Origin: Desulfocapsa sp.
GTDB lineage: Bacteria > Desulfobacterota > Desulfobulbia > Desulfobulbales > Desulfocapsaceae
NCBI GenBank assembly: GCA_030145625.1
Contig: JAQYVF010000004.1
Span: 27,585 to 91,584, forward strand
DNA: 64,000 nucleotides
Reading direction: 5' to 3'
Shown piece after piece: positions 55,365 through 64,000 of this stretch. Every line of letters begins with the position of its first letter. Position 1 is the stretch's first letter. The notes under the pieces were generated by a model. That model saw only the letters and a list, made by a program, of their open reading frames with translations, ran no database searches and was not told the origin of the DNA. Both the position numbers and the translations under genes were made by a program.

Positions 55365-55505
55365 GGCCACCTTGCAAAATTGCCTTTTCGCCCAAACTCT
55401 TCGTTATGAGAAAAATTTTATCCTCGGAATATCAGACATATGCCTGCGGTAAAATTTTTCTCATGCCTCGACTTTGACCGAAAATTCTAATTTTTCAAGG
55501 TACCC
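55365..55505 (+). mobile_element. 141-bp MITE-like element, copy C (TSD GTAA), 18 bp upstream of hgcA ATG
   Basis: GGCCACCTTGCAAAATTGCCTTTTCG...CGAAAATTCTAATTTTTCAAGGTACCC; GTAA at 55361-55364 and 55506-55509. Confidence 0.88.
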
Positions 55506-55514
55506 GTAAGTTGA

Positions 55515-55829
55515 TTACTCTACTATCAGTTCATTGATGAATTGATAGTAGATGGAATTAATCCTCAGAAAAGTGCAACCCAGTCCTCGACTGTCACTGT
55601 AACAGATAGTCCCGCTGATCTCTGTGATCATCTCTTCCTCTCCTTCCTTGAGGATCAGCCTGATGCTGCATTCCATACCTTTTGTAAGGTCAATGTTGGA
55701 TTCACACTCGATAAAGGCGCCTCCAATACTCATGTCACGGGTCAAGCCTTCAAAGGTCTCACCATTGGCGAGTTTGAGCAGAGCAAATTTACGAATCAGG
55801 TGACGTTCATAATTGCGGCGGTCCGACAT
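55515..55829 (-). CDS. PilZ domain protein
   Basis: SDRRNYERHLIRKFALLKLANGETFEGLTRDMSIGGAFIECE. Confidence 0.88.
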   Translation of the reverse strand: MSDRRNYERHLIRKFALLKLANGETFEGLTRDMSIGGAFIECESNIDLTKGMECSIRLILKEGEEEMITEISGTICYSDSRGLGCTFLRINSIYYQFINELIVE

Positions 55830-55946
55830 AGGGTGTCCTCTGTAAAAGAAGGAACGTTTGCTGTTGTCCCATAAGGGCAGCGACCTTTCTTTCAGAATAT
55901 GACACTGTTATGGTTCTTGTCAAGGGGATGAGCTTGATACGTTGGG

Positions 55947-55977
55947 CAAAAAAAAGGAGAACCGCTTACGGTTCTCC
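55947..55977 (-). terminator. rho-independent terminator downstream of tatA
   Basis: Minus strand GGAGAACCGtaagCGGTTCTCCTTTTTTTT. Confidence 0.85.
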
Positions 55978-56023
55978 GAATCGTGAGAGGATGAGGCGAA
56001 AAAAGCCTATCCGACTCAGTGGG

Positions 56024-56269
56024 CTATTTGAGGATTTTGGTGATGTTTTTTACGGCATCGACTTTATCTTTTACGGCCGCTACCTCTTTTATGCCAGGGA
56101 CCTCGCCCAGCACATTTTTTCCACCTTCTTCAATGTCGCTGATGCCGTTTTTAAAGGAAGAAATGGCCTTACCCAGACCCGATCCCAATTCAGGGAGCTT
56201 TTTTCCGCCAAACACAAGTACGGCAATGCCTAGGATAACGATCAGTTCCGGGGTTCCGAGTCCAAACAT
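56024..56269 (-). CDS. tatA: twin-arginine translocase TatA/TatE family subunit
   Basis: MFGLGTPELIVILGIAVLVFGGKKLPELGSGLGKAISSFK. Confidence 0.92.
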   Translation of the reverse strand: MFGLGTPELIVILGIAVLVFGGKKLPELGSGLGKAISSFKNGISDIEEGGKNVLGEVPGIKEVAAVKDKVDAVKNITKILK

Positions 56270-56313
56270 GGTCTCCTCCTGCTAAAGGGGGCAATGGGGA
56301 TGAGCTTTTTCGC

Positions 56314-56499
56314 TCAGGTCTGTGAATCGCCTTTGCTGTCGTCGTCTAACTTTTTAGCTTCTTCTTTTTTGGTGGCATCTTTGAAGTTTTTGATGCCTTT
56401 GCCGATCCCGGATCCGATTTCCGGAAGTTTGCCGGCGCCAAAAATGATAACAATGATGACCAGAATCACAATTAATTCCGGCATTCCAAGTCCAAACAT
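56314..56499 (-). CDS. tatA: twin-arginine translocase TatA/TatE family subunit (tandem paralog)
   Basis: [42 protein letters not shown]. Confidence 0.92.
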   Translation of the reverse strand: MFGLGMPELIVILVIIVIIFGAGKLPEIGSGIGKGIKNFKDATKKEEAKKLDDDSKGDSQT

Positions 56500-56629
56500 A
56501 AAAGTACCTCTGTGTGGTATCGGTTAGAATATCTATCATTTGTGTCCTGTCAGGCACCAGAGTAGTGGAACTGACAGACAAAATACCTTGTCTTAAGGTA
56601 TCTAACTTTAGAGCAGTCAGGGCAGAATG

Positions 56630-57961
56630 TCAATCCTTTCCATACTTACTGATGCCTTGCCCGATTTCTCGCATCTGTGCCAGAATTTTGTCTTCATCAA
56701 GGGTGAGGAGCCTGCGATTCTCCATGACAACACGACCATCTATGACAGAATGGACCACATCTGCGCCACGGGCAGCGTACACCATGTGGGAGGGGATGTT
56801 GTAGAGCGGTGTGAGATGAGGTTGGTTCAAATCGAGGACGATCATGTCTGCTTTTTTTCCAATTTCAAGGGAGCCGATCTGCTCTTTTGCACCCAGGGTC
56901 GCGGCGCCGCCCAGAGTTGCAGCATGCAGTGTCTGTTCAGCATTCATGGCTGTTGGGTCCATGCGTGCGACTTTGTGGGTTTTGGCCACGGTATTCATCT
57001 CACCGAACATGTCGACGTCGTTGTTGGAGGCGGCTCCATCGGTTCCAATTCCAACCTTGACTCCGGCCTGGAGCATCTGCACCACTGGTGCTGTTCCGGA
57101 AGCGAGTTTCATATTTGATTCCATACAGTGGGAAACACTGACTCCCCGGCGGGCCAGGAGTTCGATTTCTCCGCCATCAAGCATGACACAGTGGGCTGCC
57201 AGGGTCTTTGGGGTGAGCAGTCCAAGGTGTTCCAAATGCTCCACCGGGCTGCAGCCGTATCGTTCCCGGCAGGTATTGACTTCTGCTTCATTTTCCGAAA
57301 GGTGAATCACGTAGAGGCTGTCGTTGTCTTGGGCAACCGTGCCCAACCGTGTGAGCAGTTCAGGCGAACAGGTGTACACTGCGTGCGGATCGGAGGTAAT
57401 GGAGATAAGGGAGTGGTCTTTGTAGTGGTTAAAGAGATCCGCAAGATAGGAAAAGCCGTTTTCCAATTCACCGTAACAGGGAGAGGGGAAGTCATAGAGG
57501 ACCTCCCCAATCCAAGCTCGCATGCCCGAAATTTCAGTGGCTCTGGCCACTTCCTTGGAAAAAAGATACATGTCGCAGAAACTGGTTGTCCCGGATTTAA
57601 TCATCTCGGCCAGGGAGAGCAGGGTGGATTGGTAGACCATATCCGCAGTCAAGCGGGTTTCCACTGGAAAGATATGTTCCTCGAGCCAGGTCATGAGAGG
57701 CAGGTCATCTGCCAGGCCGCGGAAGCAGGACATGGCAGCGTGAGTGTGGGTGTTGACCAGGCCGGGCATGATCAGGCCATGATCCGTATGGATGTGCCTG
57801 GCAGAGGAATAATCGGCAAGAATCTGTTTCGAGGTACCGATTCCGGCAATCCTGTCTTGGCTGATGGCTATGGCGCCGTTTTCAATAACCTGCGCCTGAC
57901 GGGAGTCGGGAAGGAGGAAACTGCCTGAAAGGATAAGGTCTGCCTCTTGTTGTTGTCTCAT
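56630..57961 (-). CDS. mtaD: amidohydrolase, 5'-methylthioadenosine/S-adenosylhomocysteine deaminase-like
   Basis: MPGLVNTHTHAAMSCFRGLADDLPLMTWLEEHIFPVE; AHCVMLDGGEIELLARRGVSVSHCMESNMKLASG; VGIGTDGAASNNDVDM. Confidence 0.88.
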   Translation of the reverse strand: MRQQQEADLILSGSFLLPDSRQAQVIENGAIAISQDRIAGIGTSKQILADYSSARHIHTDHGLIMPGLVNTHTHAAMSCFRGLADDLPLMTWLEEHIFPVETRLTADMVYQSTLLSLAEMIKSGTTSFCDMYLFSKEVARATEISGMRAWIGEVLYDFPSPCYGELENGFSYLADLFNHYKDHSLISITSDPHAVYTCSPELLTRLGTVAQDNDSLYVIHLSENEAEVNTCRERYGCSPVEHLEHLGLLTPKTLAAHCVMLDGGEIELLARRGVSVSHCMESNMKLASGTAPVVQMLQAGVKVGIGTDGAASNNDVDMFGEMNTVAKTHKVARMDPTAMNAEQTLHAATLGGAATLGAKEQIGSLEIGKKADMIVLDLNQPHLTPLYNIPSHMVYAARGADVVHSVIDGRVVMENRRLLTLDEDKILAQMREIGQGISKYGKD

Positions 57962-58011
57962 GGCGATAAGGGGGTCAGGTAAAGGGGGAGGGAGGGGAGA
58001 GTGGCCTCTGT

Positions 58012-58851
58012 TCAGGTCTCAATCCTGCTTATGATCTCCAGGATCAGTTGTTCCAGTAAGGGTTCCATGGACTTTGCCGTAGCAATAATATCTTCCAGGA
58101 TAATAGGCTGGAAGTTGTCAGGGTCGTTGACATTGGAGACCGCAGAGAGGCCAAGGACCTGCATTCCTGCATGTCTGGCCACGATGATCTCAGGGACCGA
58201 AGACATGCCCACGGCATCAGCCCCGCAGTCACGCAGCCATCTGGTTTCTGCAGGTGTTTCTAAGCTGGGCCCAGGGATACAGACGTAAACTCCACTGATC
58301 ACATTGCTGATTTGGCAGTGGCTGGCACTGTCCAGGGCTATTTTAATGAGCCCTGGATGATATGGGGTGGAGAAGTCGGGAAAACGCGGTCCCCAGCTGT
58401 CCACGTTGGGGCCGCGCAGGGGATTTTCTCCAAGAAAGTTGAGATGATCCCGCAGGACCATGATGGACCCGGGAAGAAAAAGCGGGTTGAGCCCACCGGC
58501 GGCATTGGTCAAAAGAAGTGTCTTGGCACCGAGAAGGGAGAGAACCCTGATGGGAAAAGCGACCTCTTTGCTGGAATATCCTTCGTAGTAGTGAAATCTC
58601 CCCTGGAGAACAGCAATTTTTTTTCCGGAAAGACGACCGAAAATTAGGTTGCCGCTGTGGCTGTCCACCGTGGATTGGGGAAAATGGGAGATGTCTGAAT
58701 AGGGGAGGGTGAGCTCGCTTTCCATCTTATCAGCAAGGCCACCCAGACCTGTCCCCAGCTGAATGACCAGATCTGGAGAAAAGGGGATGATGTCTTTCAG
58801 AAAGGCCACGCATTCTTCAACACGGCCTTGATAATCCCCTGTTTTTTTCAT
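58012..58851 (-). CDS. purine nucleoside phosphorylase
   Basis: LQGRFHYYEGYSSKEVAFPIRVL; LTNAAGGLNPLFLPGSIMVLRDHLNFLGENPLRGPN; GVYVCIPGPSLETPAE; VGMSSVPEIIVARHAGMQVLGLSAVSN. Confidence 0.93.
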   Translation of the reverse strand: MKKTGDYQGRVEECVAFLKDIIPFSPDLVIQLGTGLGGLADKMESELTLPYSDISHFPQSTVDSHSGNLIFGRLSGKKIAVLQGRFHYYEGYSSKEVAFPIRVLSLLGAKTLLLTNAAGGLNPLFLPGSIMVLRDHLNFLGENPLRGPNVDSWGPRFPDFSTPYHPGLIKIALDSASHCQISNVISGVYVCIPGPSLETPAETRWLRDCGADAVGMSSVPEIIVARHAGMQVLGLSAVSNVNDPDNFQPIILEDIIATAKSMEPLLEQLILEIISRIET

Positions 58852-58862
58852 CCCGATTTTAT

Positions 58863-60269
58863 CTATGCAGTGTGTGCTTGTACAGCGTGTTTTTTAAGAA
58901 AATCCTGTATTTGGTTCCTGTCAGCATCCATGAGTTCACAGCGTGACTCTTTGTCTAGGATCTGGGCAATGGAGTCGGGAAGCTCAAGGGGTTTGCCGAT
59001 AGCCTTTTCCACTGTCTCTCCAAATTTCCCGGGGTGAGCGGTGGCCAGACAGCAAATGGGAATCCCTTTTTCCTGGTGCCGCAGGGCGCAGTGGACGCCA
59101 ACTGCGGTGTGTGGATCCATGATGTACCCATATTCCTGGTAAAAACTGCCAATAATCGCCTGCACGTCTTCTTCTGAGGCTGCCGTGGCAGTAAAATCCC
59201 TCTGGATTTGATCCTGGTAGTCAGTGAGGTCAAGCTTGCCTGTTTCAGTAAGCTGCTCCATGGCCTGTCGTGTCTGATCAGGTTCTTTGTCAAGGAGGTA
59301 GTAAAGATAGCGTTCAAAATTGGAGGCTGACTGTATATCCATGGAGGGACTGGATGTGGGCACAACCTGGCTCAGAGAATAGACTCCGTCGGTGACCATC
59401 CTTGTTAGGATGTCATTTGAGTTGGTGGCCAGCAGTAATTTGCGGATAGAGCCTTCAGGGAGCATGCGCTTGGCAATGTAGCCGGCAAAGATGTCTCCGA
59501 AATTTCCGGTTGGTACGGAGAAATCCGTGGTCTTGTCATTTTCGTGGCTGTTTATGTGCAGACAGCTGTGGACGTAATAGACCACTTGAGCCAGGACTCT
59601 GGCCCAGTTGATGGAGTTGATGGCCCCTAAGTGCTGTTCTTCTTTAAAGTCCAGGTCGTTGAAGATGGACTTGACAATGGCCTGACCGTCGTCAAAGGTG
59701 CCGTGGATGGCAATGTTGTAGACATTTGCATCCGTCACCGTGGTCATCTGTTTTTCCTGGACCTTGCTGACCCGCTGGTGAGGGTGGAGGATGAAGATGT
59801 TGATTCGCTCCTTCCCGCGAACACCATAAATGGCGGCACTGCCGGTGTCACCGGAGGTGGCTCCGAGGATGTTCATGACCGAGTCATTCTTTTCCAGCAA
59901 ATATTCAAAGAGGTTGCCGAGGAACTGCAGGGCCACGTCTTTGAAGGCCAGAGTCGGACCATGAAAGAGCTCCATGATGTGGAGGGAGCCCTGATGAACC
60001 AGGGGAACAACCTTTTCCGTGTCAAAGGTGGCGTAGGAACGGTTGATCAGGTCCCGCAGATCAGATTCGGGAATATCGTCAATGAAACGTGACATAATTT
60101 CAAAGGCGAGTTCCTGATAGGAGAGATCCTTCCACCCGGCATAGGTCTCACTGCCGATCCGGGGAATGGTCCTGGGGAGTATGAGTCCGCCATCGTCGGC
60201 AAGGCCCATCATCACTGCTTCCGTAAAGGGGACGGGGTCGATACCGCCTCGAGTGCTTATGTATTGCAT
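58863..60269 (-). CDS. thrC: threonine synthase
   Basis: MQYISTRGGIDPVPFTEAVMMGLADDGGLILP; LFHGPTLAFKDVALQFLGNLFEYLL; LGATSGDTGSAAIYGVRGK. Confidence 0.95.
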   Translation of the reverse strand: MQYISTRGGIDPVPFTEAVMMGLADDGGLILPRTIPRIGSETYAGWKDLSYQELAFEIMSRFIDDIPESDLRDLINRSYATFDTEKVVPLVHQGSLHIMELFHGPTLAFKDVALQFLGNLFEYLLEKNDSVMNILGATSGDTGSAAIYGVRGKERINIFILHPHQRVSKVQEKQMTTVTDANVYNIAIHGTFDDGQAIVKSIFNDLDFKEEQHLGAINSINWARVLAQVVYYVHSCLHINSHENDKTTDFSVPTGNFGDIFAGYIAKRMLPEGSIRKLLLATNSNDILTRMVTDGVYSLSQVVPTSSPSMDIQSASNFERYLYYLLDKEPDQTRQAMEQLTETGKLDLTDYQDQIQRDFTATAASEEDVQAIIGSFYQEYGYIMDPHTAVGVHCALRHQEKGIPICCLATAHPGKFGETVEKAIGKPLELPDSIAQILDKESRCELMDADRNQIQDFLKKHAVQAHTA

Positions 60270-60282
60270 AGTTTAGTGATTG

Positions 60283-60660
60283 TTAGAGATCGTCTATTTC
60301 TATCCTGGGGGCATTGTGCCAAAGTCCTTCCAGGTCGTAGAAAGACCTTTGCTCATGGTAGAAAATATGAACCACTACATCATCAAAGTCAAGAAGAACC
60401 CACATTCCTTCATTGATTCCTTCTGCTTTGGCTGAACTTATTCGTTTTGAACGCATTGCTGCTTCCAGTGCTTCGGCAAGTCCCTGTACATGGCGGGTTG
60501 ATCGTCCGCTCATGATGAGGAAATAGTCGGCGAATGAGGCAAGTCCTCTGACATCAAGGATAACCAGGTCTTCGGCCTTGGTGTCAAGAGCCACTTGTGC
60601 ACAGATCTTGGCCCGTTCAAGGCCGCTTTTGTCTTGTATTTCTTTTTTGAGTTGTTTCAT
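60283..60660 (-). CDS. rsfS: ribosome silencing factor RsfS
   Basis: LVILDVRGLASFADYFLIMSGRSTRHVQGLAEALE; WVLLDFDDVVVHIFYHEQRSFYDLEGLW. Confidence 0.93.
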   Translation of the reverse strand: MKQLKKEIQDKSGLERAKICAQVALDTKAEDLVILDVRGLASFADYFLIMSGRSTRHVQGLAEALEAAMRSKRISSAKAEGINEGMWVLLDFDDVVVHIFYHEQRSFYDLEGLWHNAPRIEIDDL

Positions 60661-60683
60661 GGTTGATGGTGTGCCTGAGGCAC

Positions 60684-63152
60684 TTAACTGTTTTTCTCTT
60701 TGGCCTTGTTTTCCCGTTTTTTTCGCGGGGGAAATTCAAAGCTGATTTTTCCTGTCTGATTCAGGAGAAGAAAGGCGTCAAATGGCCGTTTCTTTTTTGA
60801 GATAAATCCGGTGATCAGTTCTGTCTTCCCTTCTCCCAACAATTGTTTGATATGTTGGGAGCTGATGGCCCGAGCGAGAATGATCTTACTGATCTGTAAT
60901 CCTTTTTGCTTATCCCCGTCAAGCATGGAACCCGACATGTAGGCAGCCGGTGTTTCAAAAACAGGAGTCTTGTCCACCGGTGAGAGGCCAAGGGGCTCGG
61001 TTTTTTTGATGGCCTCAATGTCCAGATCGTCGATGGAATCAGCAAAGAGAAATTCTATCTTGTCTTTCAGGCGAACAGAGGCACTGAAAGGTTTTCCTCG
61101 TTTGCTCCTGAAGTTACTGAAAGGTCCAAGGGTATTGCCCTGGATGAGGCTGACGACTTCCGCCTGGTTCATTATTCTGCCGCCAAGGATTTTGCGGATG
61201 CTGATTTTTTCATCTTCAGAGATATAGGCCGTGGGTGTTTCAAAAAAGCGGATGTTGTCAACGGGGCTGAACGGAGCCTCTTTTTGGGTGGGAGCCTTTT
61301 CAAAGTCGCGTACCTGAGCGACAATGTGGCTGGTCAGTTCACGGATATCCTTCATGAACTGTTTTCGGGTGAACTCTCCACGCAGGATCTGATTCAGTTT
61401 GAACTCCCATTCGCCTGTCATCTGGGGCGAGGAAAGGACGTCAATATTTATGGCTTCCAGCAAGGAGAGCAGTTCAAAGGCCTTGCCGGTGGGAGTAAGT
61501 TCTTTGCCTTCCCGGACAATGTATTTTTCTTTAAGGAGCTTTTCGATGATAGCAGCCCGAGTGGCAGGCGTTCCGAGCCCTCGTTCTTTCATGGCCTCAG
61601 CCAGTTCCTCATCTTCCACGAATTTGTCTGAGTTTTCCATGGCAGAGAGCAAGGTTGCTTCGTTAAATCGTGGTGGAGGCTTGGTCGCCAACTTTTCCTT
61701 CATCGCCTCCTGGCAGAGGACATCGCTTCCTTCGGGCACAGGAGTCAATAGTTTTTCCGCTTCTTTTGAGCTGTTCCCTCCATACAGGGCTTTCCAACCT
61801 GGATCGGTAAGAATCTTTCCTTCAGTGAGAAAGGTCTCGTCAGAGACCACAGACAGTCTGGTGGTGTTGAGATATCTTGCCGGAGGAAAAAAGACGGCCA
61901 GGAAACGTTGAACCACCATGGTATAAATTTTCTCTTCTGCTTCATTGAGAGAGGTGGGCAGCGTGTTGGTGGGGATAATGGCATGATGGTCTGATATCTT
62001 CTTGTTGTCAAAATTCCGTTTGTCTTTTTTGATATATCCCTTGTCCAGAGCAGTACGGGCATGTTCTCCCAGTAGCCATTTCTGCTGCTGTTTTACGGTG
62101 TCGATTACCGTGTTCAGGTAGTCTTCCGGAAGGTGGCGGCTGTCGGTTCGTGGATAGGTCAGGACCTTGTGGCGCTCATAGAGGGCCTGGGCTAGAGACA
62201 GAGTGTTTTTAGCGGAGAAGCCGAAACGGTTATTGGCCTCTCGCTGCAGAGCGGTGAGGTCGTAGAGTTGTGGCGAACGTTGGCTGGATTTCTTACTTGT
62301 TTCAGAGACCAGGGCAGGTTGGCCGGTGCATTTTTCGGCAAGGGTGTCTGCCTTCTCTTCATTCCAGAGTCTGTTAGCACGACTATGCTCATTTTTGGGG
62401 TCTTTGACCCATTTCGTGTCGATCCACTTGCCGGTATAGCTGTTGTCGTCGAAGGTGAACGTTGCCTGTAAAGTAAAAAAATCTTGAGGCTTGAAGGCCA
62501 GGCGGAACTGTTCCCGCTTGACCAGAAGAGTGAGGGTCGGTGTCTGGACTCTCCCGCAGGGGGTGAGAAAGAAACCTCCTTTTCTGGAGTTAAATCCGGT
62601 AAGGGCGCGGGTGGCATTAAGTCCTATGAGCCAGTCTGACTCTGAACGGCAGAGGGCTGCATCTTCAAGGAGCTGCATCTCACTGTTTTCACGCAGGTGG
62701 GCAAAGCCTTCCTTGATGGCATCTTTTGTCATGGAGTTCAGCCAAAGTCTTTTGAATTTCTTTTTGGCCACCGATTGGTTCCAGACATAGCGCAGGATGT
62801 ATTTAAAAATCAGCTCACCTTCACGGCCGGCATCACAGGCATTAACTACTTCACGGACATCTTTGCGACGGATGAGTTTCTGCAGGCAGTTCAGTTGCCC
62901 TTTGGTATTAGAGAGTCCCTTTAATGGAAATTCATCAGGGATGATAGGGAGGTTTTCCAGTGTCCAGCTTTTATATTTGGCATCTATCTCCTCAGGATAC
63001 TGGATGGCAACCAGATGTCCAACCGCGTAAGAGACAATGTAACGATCACTTTCGTAGTGTGTTTTACTCTTGCTGAATTTCCCGGGAAGGGTCTTTACCA
63101 GATCGGCGGCGACACTGGGTTTCTCAGCGATAATTAGGGTTTTGTCAGTCAT
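60684..63152 (-). CDS. topB: DNA topoisomerase III with C-terminal repeat domains
   Basis: LIIAEKPSVAADLVKTLPG; ACDAGREGELIFKYI; SLAQALYERHKVLTYPRTDSRHLPED; two related C-terminal blocks (FFETPTAYIS..., VFETPAAYMS...). Confidence 0.93.
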   Translation of the reverse strand: MTDKTLIIAEKPSVAADLVKTLPGKFSKSKTHYESDRYIVSYAVGHLVAIQYPEEIDAKYKSWTLENLPIIPDEFPLKGLSNTKGQLNCLQKLIRRKDVREVVNACDAGREGELIFKYILRYVWNQSVAKKKFKRLWLNSMTKDAIKEGFAHLRENSEMQLLEDAALCRSESDWLIGLNATRALTGFNSRKGGFFLTPCGRVQTPTLTLLVKREQFRLAFKPQDFFTLQATFTFDDNSYTGKWIDTKWVKDPKNEHSRANRLWNEEKADTLAEKCTGQPALVSETSKKSSQRSPQLYDLTALQREANNRFGFSAKNTLSLAQALYERHKVLTYPRTDSRHLPEDYLNTVIDTVKQQQKWLLGEHARTALDKGYIKKDKRNFDNKKISDHHAIIPTNTLPTSLNEAEEKIYTMVVQRFLAVFFPPARYLNTTRLSVVSDETFLTEGKILTDPGWKALYGGNSSKEAEKLLTPVPEGSDVLCQEAMKEKLATKPPPRFNEATLLSAMENSDKFVEDEELAEAMKERGLGTPATRAAIIEKLLKEKYIVREGKELTPTGKAFELLSLLEAINIDVLSSPQMTGEWEFKLNQILRGEFTRKQFMKDIRELTSHIVAQVRDFEKAPTQKEAPFSPVDNIRFFETPTAYISEDEKISIRKILGGRIMNQAEVVSLIQGNTLGPFSNFRSKRGKPFSASVRLKDKIEFLFADSIDDLDIEAIKKTEPLGLSPVDKTPVFETPAAYMSGSMLDGDKQKGLQISKIILARAISSQHIKQLLGEGKTELITGFISKKKRPFDAFLLLNQTGKISFEFPPRKKRENKAKEKNS

Positions 63153-63754
63153 ATTTTCGGGGTAACTTTTTTGGCAAAATTAAGGAGTGTCTCGTGCCAG
63201 AATTCAGGTTGTTCCATGTAGCATGGATGCTTGGCTCCTGCAAAAATCACAAGTTTGGAGCCTGGAATTGACTCATGGAGGAGAACGCCATTGCTCGGAT
63301 TAGAAATTTGATCATTTTCTCCCCATATAATAAGGGTGGATGATGGAAGTTCATTGAGGCGCTGGCGGTTTTCTTCGACTCCTACCGGGCCGATGAGTAC
63401 CAACCCATCAATTTTTTGAGGATGCAGGAAGGTGTATTCCATGGCAATTTTCCCACCCATGGAAGGAGCAATAAGGATAGCCTTATCAATGCCTAGAGTG
63501 TGCATTGTTTCATTGATGACGACCTCAGGTGAGAGCGGAGCTTGAGCACTTTTTCCATATCCGGGCAAGTCGAGGGCGATCGCGAATAATCCGGCAGCAG
63601 CGATTTTTTCAATCGTTCCGAGATCTCGCCATGTCTCAGCCTGAAATGCTTTACCGTGAAGCAGGAGGACGGGGGGAGCAGAGCTGGCTCCCGCTTGAAG
63701 AATATTGATACTGTGACCGTCTATCTCGATTCGTTTTTTCTGAATAGAGTGCAT
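63149..63754 (-). CDS. alpha/beta hydrolase
   Basis: PPVLLLHGKAFQAETW; APSMGGKIAMEYTFLHP; 4-nt overlap with topB; start at MHSIQKKRIEIDG preferred over ORF-track 63865. Confidence 0.88.
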   Translation of the reverse strand: MHSIQKKRIEIDGHSINILQAGASSAPPVLLLHGKAFQAETWRDLGTIEKIAAAGLFAIALDLPGYGKSAQAPLSPEVVINETMHTLGIDKAILIAPSMGGKIAMEYTFLHPQKIDGLVLIGPVGVEENRQRLNELPSSTLIIWGENDQISNPSNGVLLHESIPGSKLVIFAGAKHPCYMEQPEFWHETLLNFAKKVTPKI

Positions 63755-64000
63755 AATTCCATCAGTGGGTAAAAATTGTTTGAAGTTAGAAAGGTGACAG
63801 GGAGTGTTGAATGGTGAAAGTGGTTTACTTCTGCGATTTGTTATTCCCTGTTCCGTGAGCAACATTTTTCAAAGCTGAATAGAGTGATTTGTTTGTGTGA
63901 TTTTTTTCAACTCTACCGGAAAAGTTTCAGATGTTCTATAAGTCCCTTTCCGGTTTGTCAATCGCTAATTGTGCTCTTTTTTTTTTGTTGGGGGGGGGCA

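Noticed and set aside
1-64000. CRISPR arrays, prophage, restriction-modification or toxin-antitoxin modules
   Set aside because: No regularly spaced direct repeats, integrase, capsid, methylase or paired small toxin genes were recognised anywhere in the window.
63978-64000. T12/G9 homopolymers at the window end
   Set aside because: Could be a real phase-variable tract or an assembly edge artefact; no gene context visible, so no claim made.

Overview
Chromosomal window, gene-dense, with an anaerobic sulfate/metal-reducing deltaproteobacterial (Desulfobulbales-like) flavour; the taxon is inferred from gene content only. About 40 CDS are supported. No rRNA, tRNA, CRISPR, integrase or transposase gene was recognised. 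Main points: (1) A mercury-methylation pair, hgcA (NVWCAAGK corrinoid motif) and hgcB (2x[4Fe-4S], C-terminal Cys-Cys). The hgcA frame extends upstream of the ORF-track start to an ATG at 55346 through one in-frame UGA preceded by Cys (SPC-UGA-GPKG), with a hand-folded hairpin 10 nt downstream: a candidate selenoprotein HgcA, or alternatively a frameshift/nonsense lesion. (2) A previously unannotated MITE-like family: three full copies of exactly 141 bp with long imperfect terminal inverted repeats and 4-bp target duplications, one 36-bp internal-deletion copy that also has a TSD, and several relics. Copies sit just upstream of start codons, always with the same end facing the gene, including hgcA. 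(3) An 11-heme cytochrome c fused to tandem rhodanese domains, next to an outer-membrane porin and a divergent heme-binding sensor. (4) A nitrogen island (GltB-type amidotransferase paralog, KaiC-like/PEP-synthase-like fusion, gdhA, NrpR-like regulator) with repeated GGCA-N4/6-TGCC palindromes. (5) A P-loop/FHA-like/PPP-phosphatase fusion beside a PhoU-like/Pit pair. (6) A candidate sigma54-driven small RNA. All assignments are by reading motifs; no database search was run.
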